A stretch of DNA of 5,797 bases, from assembly GCA_015259305.1 (NCBI GenBank), contig JABZGO010000125.1, positions 1-5,797 of the forward strand, given 5' to 3'. Numbering within the stretch: position 1 is the first letter of the stretch; each line of letters opens with the position of its first letter. This DNA is from Alloprevotella tannerae. GTDB taxonomy: Bacteria; Bacteroidota; Bacteroidia; Bacteroidales; Bacteroidaceae. Below the pieces are notes generated by a model. The model made no database searches and was not told the DNA's origin. It saw only the letters and a program-made list of their open reading frames with translations. The position numbers were made by a program, and so were the translations under genes. Below are positions 1 through 5,797 of this stretch, piece by piece.

Positions 1-747
1 TTAGATCCCGCGTCAGTCCGACAACAGCTCACCCAACATACACGTGCTATCCTACCGGTGCACTTATATGGACACGCTTGTGATGTTTCGTCATTAAAAA
101 ATATGGGTCTAAAAGTGATAGAAGACGCCGCACAGAGTCACGGAGCAGTCGTTGGTGGGCAAAAAGTAGGCACATTAGGCGATGCTGCCGGCTTTAGCTT
201 TTATCCGGGTAAGAATTTAGGCGCTTTGGGAGATGGTGGAGCCGTCGTTACGAACGATGATGAATTAGCAGATCTTATTAGAACGATGGCTAATTATGGA
301 GCAAAGGAGAAGTATTTCCACAAAGTGATGGGCGTAAATAGCAGGTTAGATGAGATACAAGCCGCCGTTCTGCATGTTAAATTAGAGCGTTTAGAGCAAG
401 ACAATGAACAGCGCCGCAGAATAGCAGGGATTTACAATAAAGAAATCAGCAACTCGAAAGTTAAAACGCCTTATAAGGGTGAAGTTAAAGATAGTGTGTT
501 TCACATATACCCCATACTTTGTCACGAAAGAGAAAGGCTACAAGACTACTTAAGACAACAGGGGGTAGAAACACTTATCCACTACCCGCTCGCACTGCAT
601 CAACAAGAAGTTTTTTCAGTCTATAAAAACCTACATCTGCCCATTGCAGAGCGCATTGCAAAAGAAGAGCTCAGCCTTCCGATAAGTCCTGTGATGACTA
701 CAGAAGAAGCTCGATACGTAGCCAATTGTATAAACCGATTCACTTAA
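1..747 (+). CDS. DegT/DnrJ/EryC1/StrS-family sugar aminotransferase, 5'-truncated by window edge
   Basis: PLP-dependent aminotransferase of nucleotide sugars, fold type I. The reading frame is open from base 1 and encodes 248 residues before the TAA at 745-747. The GTG at 58 is an internal Val inside the family motif [10 protein letters not shown], not a start. About 115-120 N-terminal residues should lie upstream, since the family is usually 360-390 aa. Visible family marks, in window residue numbers, are [10 protein letters not shown] with the cofactor-contacting Asp42, [18 protein letters not shown] with the Schiff-base Lys71, and [10 protein letters not shown] at about 113-122. The C-terminal [11 protein letters not shown] is also typical. 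[23 protein letters not shown] and IHYP resemble FdtB/QdtB-type enzymes, which transfer an amino group from glutamate to C3 of a dTDP-3-keto-6-deoxyhexose; this substrate is inferred. The three glycosyltransferases downstream support a role supplying an amino sugar for a surface glycan. Other sugar aminotransferases of the same family (C4 or UDP-sugar enzymes) are possible. Confidence 0.95.
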   Translation, partial: LDPASVRQQLTQHTRAILPVHLYGHACDVSSLKNMGLKVIEDAAQSHGAVVGGQKVGTLGDAAGFSFYPGKNLGALGDGGAVVTNDDELADLIRTMANYGAKEKYFHKVMGVNSRLDEIQAAVLHVKLERLEQDNEQRRRIAGIYNKEISNSKVKTPYKGEVKDSVFHIYPILCHERERLQDYLRQQGVETLIHYPLALHQQEVFSVYKNLHLPIAERIAKEELSLPISPVMTTEEARYVANCINRFT

Positions 748-760
748 TATACACAACATC

Positions 761-1567
761 ATGACCATCGATATCTTAATCTGCTCTTACAACAAAGGCA
801 TCGTACGCATGGATGATGTCTTACTTCCGCCCCAAGAGGGGATCCATTACATTGTTTCTTATCAGTATTCTGATGAGCGCTACTTGGACTTAATCCCAAA
901 ATTGCTCGCAACGCGCGCTGATGTAACCATTTTCAAATATAAGGGTCAAGGCTTATCCGTTAACCGAAACTTAGCGGTAGAAAAGGCCTCGGCAGACCTT
1001 ATTATGTTTGCTGATGATGATACCCGCTTATCGCCAAATGCCTTTCAAGATGTGCGGAAAGTATTTGAGAAATATCCGGATTTAGATATAGCGTTTTTCA
1101 ATGCCAGCACTTATACAGGCAAACCCCTTAAGAAGTACCCTAAAGAAGAGATGTGGTTGACCGGAATGCCGCAGGGCTATACGATATCTGCCATTGAGAT
1201 CGCGGCCAAGCGGGAGTGCGTCCAAAATAGGTTGCGCTTCGACGAGCGTTTTGGGCTCGGCACAAAATTTCTAACGTGCGGAGAAGAGGAAATATGGATG
1301 GAAGACGCGGTGAAGGCGGGACTAAAGATGCGCTATTTCCCCATAAAGACCGTTGAAACTTCAACGTTGCTAAAGAAATCTCTACTATATGTTGACGCTG
1401 GTGTACAACGAAGTTTCGGCGCTGTGACCTATTATAAACATAGAGAGAAAGCTTGGTTGATTTGCTTTAACTTTGCGTTACAAGCAGCCAAAGACGGCTA
1501 TTGTCATTTCTGGCCATTGATGAGGCATTTTTCAGAGGGCATCCGCTATATGAAGAGGACGAAATAA
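761..1567 (+). CDS. GT-A glycosyltransferase (GT2-like), first of a tandem paralogous pair
   Basis: A 268-aa putative cytoplasmic glycosyltransferase that would add one sugar from a nucleotide donor to a growing glycan. The N-terminal strand IDILICSYN (3-11) is the usual GT-A opening. GQGLSVNRN (62-70) occupies the place of the donor-binding G-x-S-x-x-R-N segment of GT2 enzymes. ADDDT (84-88) is the metal-binding DXD motif. FDERFGLGTKFLTCGEEE (160-177), followed by ED at 181-182, probably carries the catalytic acidic residue and acceptor contacts. GVQRSFGA (214-221) is a further block shared with the next gene. There is no signal peptide or clear transmembrane helix. The start is the first ATG after an in-frame TAA at 731, 13 bp past the aminotransferase stop. 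No strong Shine-Dalgarno sequence is visible. Its stop overlaps the next start in TAATG. The sugar transferred cannot be told from the sequence. Confidence 0.9.
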   Translation: MTIDILICSYNKGIVRMDDVLLPPQEGIHYIVSYQYSDERYLDLIPKLLATRADVTIFKYKGQGLSVNRNLAVEKASADLIMFADDDTRLSPNAFQDVRKVFEKYPDLDIAFFNASTYTGKPLKKYPKEEMWLTGMPQGYTISAIEIAAKRECVQNRLRFDERFGLGTKFLTCGEEEIWMEDAVKAGLKMRYFPIKTVETSTLLKKSLLYVDAGVQRSFGAVTYYKHREKAWLICFNFALQAAKDGYCHFWPLMRHFSEGIRYMKRTK

Positions 1568-1569
1568 TG
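1565..1569 (+). promoter_or_regulatory. TAATG stop/start overlap between the two paralogous glycosyltransferases
   Basis: The TAA stop of the first paralogue (1565-1567) shares its last A with the ATG of the second (1567-1569). Such overlaps usually let terminating ribosomes reinitiate, so both proteins would be made at similar levels from one mRNA. The overlap is seen directly; the coupling is inferred. Confidence 0.75.
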
Positions 1570-2373
1570 CCATCAAAGATTCTAGAAGTCTTAATCTGTA
1601 CGATAGATCATCGTATTGAGCGTGCGCTGCGCGTTCTCCTTGATCCACAGCCACATATTCGATACCTGATCGCTTGGCAGCAAACATCAGAGGCCACATT
1701 ACCGGAAACAGCATTGCCGAAAAGGGAAGACCTTCGCATAATAAAAAGCTGCGGGAAAGGACTATCCAAAAATAGAAATGTGGCACTACGCAATGCATCG
1801 GGAGATATTCTGCTCATTGCCGATGATGACAACCGCTATACGCTCGATTATTTGCACCAGATTTTAAAAGCCTTCGAACGCTTCTCGACAGCCGACATCA
1901 TTACCTTTCAGGCTCTTGATATGGACAACCGGCCACTTAAGCGCTATCCGCCAACTTCGTTCTTTTACCATCATCGGCCTAAAGGATTTTATGTAAGTTC
2001 GGTTGAAATCGCCTTGAAGAAAGAAGCAGAGTTACCATTCTTTGATGAGAGGTTTGGTTTAGGAACAGAATTTTTGACTTGCGGGGAGGAAGAGAAATTT
2101 ATTGAAGATGCTGCGAAAACAGGGCGACAGATTGTCTATTGCCCCTGTGTCATTGTTAAAACACCCGCAGAGACGTCTGGCTCAAAATTTTATGATGAAG
2201 TGGGCATCCGAAGATCTAAAGGCGCTATTCTTTACTGCATTCACGGAGCGATAGGAGCCTACTTACGTAGTTTCAAATATGTTCTGTCTCTACAACGACT
2301 CCCTTTAAAGCAACGCTACTCTTTTCTAAAAGATATGCTTACCGGTATTCACTATGTCAAAGCGACTTCCTAA
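1567..2373 (+). CDS. GT-A glycosyltransferase (GT2-like), second of a tandem paralogous pair
   Basis: A 268-aa putative glycosyltransferase, exactly as long as the preceding gene product and clearly its paralogue. Matching blocks fall at nearly the same positions: GKGLSKNRN (63-71), ADDDN with the DXD motif (85-89), RPLKRYP (122-128), VSSVEIALKKE (143-153), FDERFGLGTEFLTCGEEE (159-176), ED (180-181) and GIRRSKGA (213-220). The two proteins align almost without gaps through this core; a two-residue difference lies near residue 154. The N-terminal 60 residues and the C-terminal 45 differ more, which suggests different acceptor or donor specificity. The ATG at 1567, overlapping the upstream stop by one base, is preferred over a TTG at 1501: the 1501 start would add 22 residues lying inside the upstream gene, and from 1567 the GT-A strand begins after only a few residues, as in the paralogue. 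The 3' end overlaps the next gene by 20 bases. The sugar substrate is unknown. Confidence 0.9.
   Translation: MPSKILEVLICTIDHRIERALRVLLDPQPHIRYLIAWQQTSEATLPETALPKREDLRIIKSCGKGLSKNRNVALRNASGDILLIADDDNRYTLDYLHQILKAFERFSTADIITFQALDMDNRPLKRYPPTSFFYHHRPKGFYVSSVEIALKKEAELPFFDERFGLGTEFLTCGEEEKFIEDAAKTGRQIVYCPCVIVKTPAETSGSKFYDEVGIRRSKGAILYCIHGAIGAYLRSFKYVLSLQRLPLKQRYSFLKDMLTGIHYVKATS
2354..2373 (+). promoter_or_regulatory. 20-base gene overlap between second and third glycosyltransferase genes
   Basis: The ATG of the third glycosyltransferase lies 20 bases inside the end of the second, in another frame. The overlap leaves no room for a separate promoter or terminator and suggests translational coupling within one operon. 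The upstream sequence has no strong Shine-Dalgarno match. Confidence 0.7.
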
Positions 2374-3247
2374 CCATCCCCTCATTTCGATAATTGTTCC
2401 CTTTCATAACAGGGCTGCTTACTTACGAAGGACGCTTCTTTCTATATTTAAGCAGGTCTATAATCCGGTAGAGCTTATTTTAATCGACAACAACTCTACC
2501 GATGATTCTATGTCTGTCTGCGAATCTTTGATTAGCACCGCGCCATTTCCTTTCCAAATAACTAAAGCTTCCAAGCAAGGGGCTTCAGCGGCAAGAAACG
2601 AAGGGGTAAGGTTAGCACAAGGCGAGTATTTGTTCTTTTTCGATTCGGATGATGAGATGAGCGAAGAATTCCTTTCTGATGCGCTTCCATTCTTAGAAGG
2701 TAATGATATTGTCGCGGCGCCAACAAAGATGATTTTTGCAAATGGGGCTGCGCGCTGCAGAAAGGTTTACCCAAACGCGTCTGTATCCGATCAAATTCTA
2801 ACCGGAATGCTTGCGACACAAGGTATGATCATTCGAAAGGCGTTCTTTATCAATGCTGGAGGCTGGAATGAAGACTTACCTAAATGGAATGATTGGGAAT
2901 TAGGCGTTCGCCTACTGCTTCATCGCCCTCGCATTCATTGGTTGTCCAAGTCTTACCATAGAATATACCAACACGAAGATAGTTTGACCGGCCCATCGCT
3001 CGCAAAGACTATCCGGCAGATAATGCCGGCCATAAACGCGGTAAACCAACTGCCGTTATCGTCGAAAGAGCAGCAAGCCTTAGAAGCGCGAAAAGTAATC
3101 TTGGCTGCCGAACTCGCCAGGGAAGGAAAGCAAGACGAGGCTACACAATTATATAGAGGGCAACTGAAATGGTTGTATCTGTATACAAAGACAATACATA
3201 AAGGCGCTTGGTGGCTCTATCGATCTTTTCACAAGCTATTTCATTGA
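2354..3247 (+). CDS. Glycosyltransferase family 2 protein
   Basis: A 297-aa canonical GT2 enzyme, inverting, GT-A fold, probably acting at the cytoplasmic face of the inner membrane on a lipid-linked oligosaccharide. The hallmarks are SIIVPFHNR (12-20) at the start of the nucleotide-binding fold, ELILIDNNSTDDS (40-52), GASAARNEGVRLAQGEYLFF (76-95) and the metal-binding DSDD (97-100). GGWNEDLPKWNDWELGVR (169-186) is the acceptor and catalytic-base region, in which D180 or E182 is the likely base. The last 70 or so residues are helical and basic (EARKVILAAELAREGK onward), ending in a Trp/Tyr-rich tail that may touch the membrane; there is no clear transmembrane segment. The ATG at 2354 lies within the preceding gene's end and places the SIIVPFHNR motif at the usual distance. 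The next in-frame ATG (residue 53) would destroy the fold. It is the last glycan gene in the window. It belongs to the ordinary GT2 class and is only distantly related to the two paralogues upstream. Confidence 0.95.
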   Translation: MSKRLPNHPLISIIVPFHNRAAYLRRTLLSIFKQVYNPVELILIDNNSTDDSMSVCESLISTAPFPFQITKASKQGASAARNEGVRLAQGEYLFFFDSDDEMSEEFLSDALPFLEGNDIVAAPTKMIFANGAARCRKVYPNASVSDQILTGMLATQGMIIRKAFFINAGGWNEDLPKWNDWELGVRLLLHRPRIHWLSKSYHRIYQHEDSLTGPSLAKTIRQIMPAINAVNQLPLSSKEQQALEARKVILAAELAREGKQDEATQLYRGQLKWLYLYTKTIHKGAWWLYRSFHKLFH

Positions 3248-3283
3248 TTAGTTCTCCTCCACTCCGATCAAAATGCACTCAGA

Positions 3284-5797
3284 ATGAATAGCTGTGAACC
3301 ATTAGACGAACTCAACGTTTTAAGGACAGTAGAAGATCCCATAGAGCTTCATATTGCCTTGCGCCATTTGCTTAGAGATATTCTAGAGAAAGCTTTGGAG
3401 TCATCCGACTTAAAGTTTTCTGGCCCCTATCCACAGCTACATTATTTATATATCAAGCGCAAAATAAGTAAGACGAGCTTTTTGTTAGCCAATGCTTTTA
3501 GAGCAAGAGCAGAGCAGTTGACTTTACCGGAATTAAATCAAAAAAGAGAGGAATCGATCGCTGCTATTGCCTTTCTTATCGAAGAACTTTTTACAATCAA
3601 AATCCCGGATTGTTGGGGTATAGCCCCGAAGAACACTTTCTTGTTAGAGCAGGAGCGCGGGGAGATTAAGCAAACTTACGTGCGGGCCTTTGTTTTGGAC
3701 TGGGACAGCACGACAATACGAGCCCATCTCAAATCATATGGTGATAAGGTCTTTCAACTGGCTTATCAAGGCGGCGACAACAATGGAGATCGGGCGTATT
3801 TAGAACAACTCTTATTCCCAAATGCCCAATTAAACCTCATCCATCCTCAATTCAATGGTGAGCATATCAGTTGCGAACTCATTATATTTGAGCCTGATTG
3901 CCTATTAAATATCTCTGCCGTGGCTGCTTGCATAAGCACGTATTCGCCCTTACAATACCTATTATCCAAGTTTGAGCCTTCGATAAGCCATAAACCTTAC
4001 ATCTTATTAGGTAATTTCGCTGGCCAATTGCTTGATGAGGCCCTCAATCAAGCGGAAGAGGTAGATTATACCAATAGTGCGCTAAATTTCTTCCGAAAAA
4101 ATGCCTTAAGTCTCTTAGCTGCTGAAGACTTAAGCACTTTCCATAAGGAAGCTAAGCAGCAAAAGGCGAATATCAGCAAAGCTATTCAGACAATAAAGAA
4201 AGATGACCCGCTGGCTCGCACAGACCAGGTGATATTGGAGCCTTCTTTTTTCTGCGAAATGTTAGGCTTACAAGGGCGTATGGACTTATTGCAGGAAGAC
4301 TTTCGACTGCTTATTGAGCAAAAAGCCGGTAAATGGGACGAATGGAGGCAAACTCATCAAGAGGCTCATTACGTGCAAATGCTGCTTTATTTGGCTTTGC
4401 TTCACTTCAACTTCAATATAAAAAACGCGGATATCTCTTGTTATCTGCTCTATTCTAAATATTCTGAAGGCCTACGTCGTGAAGGACCGGCGCCGCGTTT
4501 GTTAGAAAGGGCCATCAAGTTGCGCAATCAAATCATCGCCAACGAATACCTTTTTGCGCAAGAAGGCGGTCGCAAGATGATTGAGCAACTTCAGGTCGAA
4601 CAACTCAGAGAAAAAGTCAGTATCAATGATAAATTCTGGCAAAACTACTTGGCACCGGGCTTTCAAACCACACTGCAAACGATCCAAAACGCGCCAACAC
4701 TTGCAAAGGACTACTTCTTCCGCTTCTTCCGCTTCATAGAGCGCGAACAATTGCTCTCTCACCTTGGTTCTTCGGCGCAGGCGGGAGATGGCTTCTCTTC
4801 TTTATGGAATGCTACGCTTGAAGAGAAAAGGGAGAATGGCAATATCTTGGAGCTGTTGAAGCTGGAATCCGGCCATAAGTTTTCCCCAAAAGAAGGCTTT
4901 GATCAACTAGTTTTAGCTGTCACTACGGACCACGACAACTATCTTCCCAATTTCAGAAAGGGCGACAAGGTTGTAGTCTATAAGTATAAGCAGAAAACTA
5001 CGCCCGACGTAAGAAAGACGATTGTCATACGCGCTGCCATAGAAGAAATTACGGATACGAAGATAACGCTGAGGCTAAATGCGCCGCAGAAGAATCAATC
5101 CGTATTTTCCACACCCAAAGGTTACGCTTGGGCGATTGAACATGATCTTACTGATGCCTCACGCTCGCTATATCAAGGCTTATTCTCCTTTCTGCAAATG
5201 CCCAACTCTCGCAGAGAAGTCCTACTTCTACAGCAAAAGCCGTCCGTACGCATCTACCAACGCAAGGGAGAATACGGGGCCTTTAATGAGTTAGTCGAGC
5301 GAGCCTTGTCTGCAGAAGATTTCTTCTTGATTGTGGGCCCTCCGGGAACGGGAAAAACCTCTTTCGGACTGATGAACATATTGCAAGAGGAGCTTTTGGA
5401 TCCCTCAGCACTCGTTCTTCTGACAGCTTATACGAATCGGGCGGTCGATGAGATCTGTAGCAAGTTAGTGAAAGCCAACTTAGATTTTGTCCGAATCGGA
5501 AAGTCCATCACCTGCGAGCCTGCTTATCGCCCTTATCTATTAGAGGAACAATTGCAGGCGGCAAACAATCTTACGGATGTCTCTACGATCATCGGGCGTC
5601 ATCGCATATTTGTTGCTACCACCTCTACTCTAATTGCCAATAACCAACTATTCTTGCTCCGAAGCTTTTCGCTAGCGATCATCGACGAGGCTTCGCAATT
5701 CTTGGAGCCTCAGTTGCTCCCCTTATTAGCTGCTCAAACGCGCAAAGGCCAATGGGGCATCCGTCGATTCGTATTTATCGGCGACCACAAACAACTA
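3284..5797 (+). CDS. Dna2-like PD-(D/E)XK nuclease / superfamily 1 helicase, 3'-truncated by window edge
   Basis: An unbroken frame of 838 codons reaches the last base; the C-terminus (helicase motifs IV-VI) lies outside. The ATG at 3284 is the first in-frame start after the TGA at 3245, and no nearby Shine-Dalgarno sequence decides it. Residues 1-210 are not recognised. The nuclease spans about 210-390: GNFAGQLLDE (243-252, motif I region), GRMD with D334, IEQK with E345 and K347, and QMLLY with Q365 and Y369. These are the RecB/Dna2/Cas4-type catalytic residues. Residues 390-530 are a mostly helical linker. Residues 530-602 (FRKGDKVVVYKYK and following strands) look like the beta-barrel found before UPF1/Dna2 helicase cores. 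The helicase shows Walker A GPPGTGKT (685-692), motif Ia LTAYTNRAVDEI (713-724), Walker B DEAS (801-804) and motif III GDHKQL (833-838). The family unwinds and trims branched or flapped DNA in repair. The Cys triad of Fe-S nucleases is absent and Asn668 occupies the Q-motif position. A phage-defence role cannot be excluded, but no partner gene is visible. Confidence 0.94.
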   Translation, partial: MNSCEPLDELNVLRTVEDPIELHIALRHLLRDILEKALESSDLKFSGPYPQLHYLYIKRKISKTSFLLANAFRARAEQLTLPELNQKREESIAAIAFLIEELFTIKIPDCWGIAPKNTFLLEQERGEIKQTYVRAFVLDWDSTTIRAHLKSYGDKVFQLAYQGGDNNGDRAYLEQLLFPNAQLNLIHPQFNGEHISCELIIFEPDCLLNISAVAACISTYSPLQYLLSKFEPSISHKPYILLGNFAGQLLDEALNQAEEVDYTNSALNFFRKNALSLLAAEDLSTFHKEAKQQKANISKAIQTIKKDDPLARTDQVILEPSFFCEMLGLQGRMDLLQEDFRLLIEQKAGKWDEWRQTHQEAHYVQMLLYLALLHFNFNIKNADISCYLLYSKYSEGLRREGPAPRLLERAIKLRNQIIANEYLFAQEGGRKMIEQLQVEQLREKVSINDKFWQNYLAPGFQTTLQTIQNAPTLAKDYFFRFFRFIEREQLLSHLGSSAQAGDGFSSLWNATLEEKRENGNILELLKLESGHKFSPKEGFDQLVLAVTTDHDNYLPNFRKGDKVVVYKYKQKTTPDVRKTIVIRAAIEEITDTKITLRLNAPQKNQSVFSTPKGYAWAIEHDLTDASRSLYQGLFSFLQMPNSRREVLLLQQKPSVRIYQRKGEYGAFNELVERALSAEDFFLIVGPPGTGKTSFGLMNILQEELLDPSALVLLTAYTNRAVDEICSKLVKANLDFVRIGKSITCEPAYRPYLLEEQLQAANNLTDVSTIIGRHRIFVATTSTLIANNQLFLLRSFSLAIIDEASQFLEPQLLPLLAAQTRKGQWGIRRFVFIGDHKQL
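4715..4735 (+). repeat. Short in-frame tandem repeat (9 bp, two copies plus 3 bases)
   Basis: The unit TTCTTCCGC occurs twice in direct succession (4715-4723 and 4724-4732), followed by TTC. It encodes FFRFFRF in the linker between nuclease and helicase domains of the nuclease-helicase gene. It is in frame, so gain or loss of one unit would add or remove three residues without breaking the gene. It may be chance or a small duplication. Confidence 0.6.

Noticed and set aside
58..60. GTG as a possible start for the aminotransferase
   Set aside because: The frame is open to base 1 and upstream residues continue the family motif ([10 protein letters not shown]), so the gene begins before the window.
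1140..1364. Minus-strand open frame inside the first glycosyltransferase gene
   Set aside because: Its low-complexity product resembles no family, and the + strand gene here has clear conserved motifs.
1501..1566. TTG at 1501 as an upstream start for the second glycosyltransferase
   Set aside because: It would add 22 residues overlapping the previous gene with no counterpart in the paralogue; the ATG at 1567 gives a normal GT-A N-terminus and equal length.
1532..1832. Two minus-strand open frames opposite the start of the second glycosyltransferase gene
   Set aside because: They overlap each other in different frames and lie antisense to a well-supported gene; they are shadows.
2562..2819. 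Minus-strand open frame inside the third glycosyltransferase gene
   Set aside because: It is antisense to conserved GT2 motifs and its product is not protein-like.
3248..3283. Possible terminator or promoter between the glycosyltransferase and the nuclease-helicase
   Set aside because: No inverted repeat with a T-run is present, and no clear Bacteroidota-type -7 (TAnnTTTG) element was found here or just upstream.
3273..3287. ATG at 3273 as a start or short leader peptide before the nuclease-helicase
   Set aside because: It is in another frame and stops after four codons (TGA 3285-3287); nothing indicates attenuation.
4502..4762. Minus-strand open frame of 86 codons within the nuclease-helicase region
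   Set aside because: The + strand frame is continuous from 3284 to 5797 with nuclease and helicase motifs on both sides; the minus frame is a shadow.
5079..5294. Plus-strand 71-codon open frame in a different frame from the nuclease-helicase
   Set aside because: It lies within the continuous helicase frame just before Walker A, and its product is rich in Arg, Pro and Tyr without any family resemblance.
3284..5797. Interpretation as part of a CRISPR-Cas (Cas4) or multi-gene phage-defence island
   Set aside because: The nuclease motifs overlap with Cas4, but the fused helicase, lack of the Cas4 cysteine cluster, absence of repeats and a polysaccharide neighbourhood do not support it.

Overview
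The window is protein-coding on the + strand from end to end: five genes, two of them cut by the window edges, with no RNA gene, mobile element, CRISPR array or convincing terminator. The mid-40s GC content (by eye), tightly packed genes and absence of obvious Shine-Dalgarno sequences before the starts suggest a member of the Bacteroidota, perhaps Bacteroidales. This is inference from style and family resemblance, not from a marker gene.

Positions 1-3247 are a piece of a surface-polysaccharide (capsule, O-antigen or exopolysaccharide) locus. It begins with the C-terminal two-thirds of a DegT/DnrJ/EryC1/StrS-type PLP sugar aminotransferase, most like enzymes that aminate C3 of a dTDP-3-keto-6-deoxyhexose. 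Three GT-A fold glycosyltransferases follow. The first two (761-1567 and 1567-2373) are diverged tandem paralogues of exactly equal length (268 aa). The third (2354-3247) is a conventional GT2 enzyme. Spacings are 13 bp, a 1-nt overlap (TAATG) and a 20-nt overlap, as expected for one translationally coupled operon. Together they would make an amino-sugar nucleotide and assemble a repeat unit on a membrane lipid at the cytoplasmic face.

Positions 3284-5797 hold one uninterrupted reading frame of 838 codons that runs off the right edge, starting 36 bp after the last glycosyltransferase. It encodes a Dna2-like nuclease-helicase: an N-terminal region of unclear function, a PD-(D/E)XK nuclease (D334, E345, K347, Q365, Y369), a helical linker, a probable beta-barrel, and the first half of a UPF1/Dna2-type superfamily 1 helicase (Walker A 685-692, DEAS 801-804, GDHKQL 833-838). 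It is a DNA-repair or recombination type gene with no evident role in glycan synthesis, so the edge of the polysaccharide locus probably lies at about 3248-3283.

No new biological system is evident. The points most worth a second look are the nuclease-helicase (no iron-sulphur cysteine triad, no motif I histidine, Asn at the Q-motif position) and the tandem glycosyltransferase pair with its conserved signature blocks.
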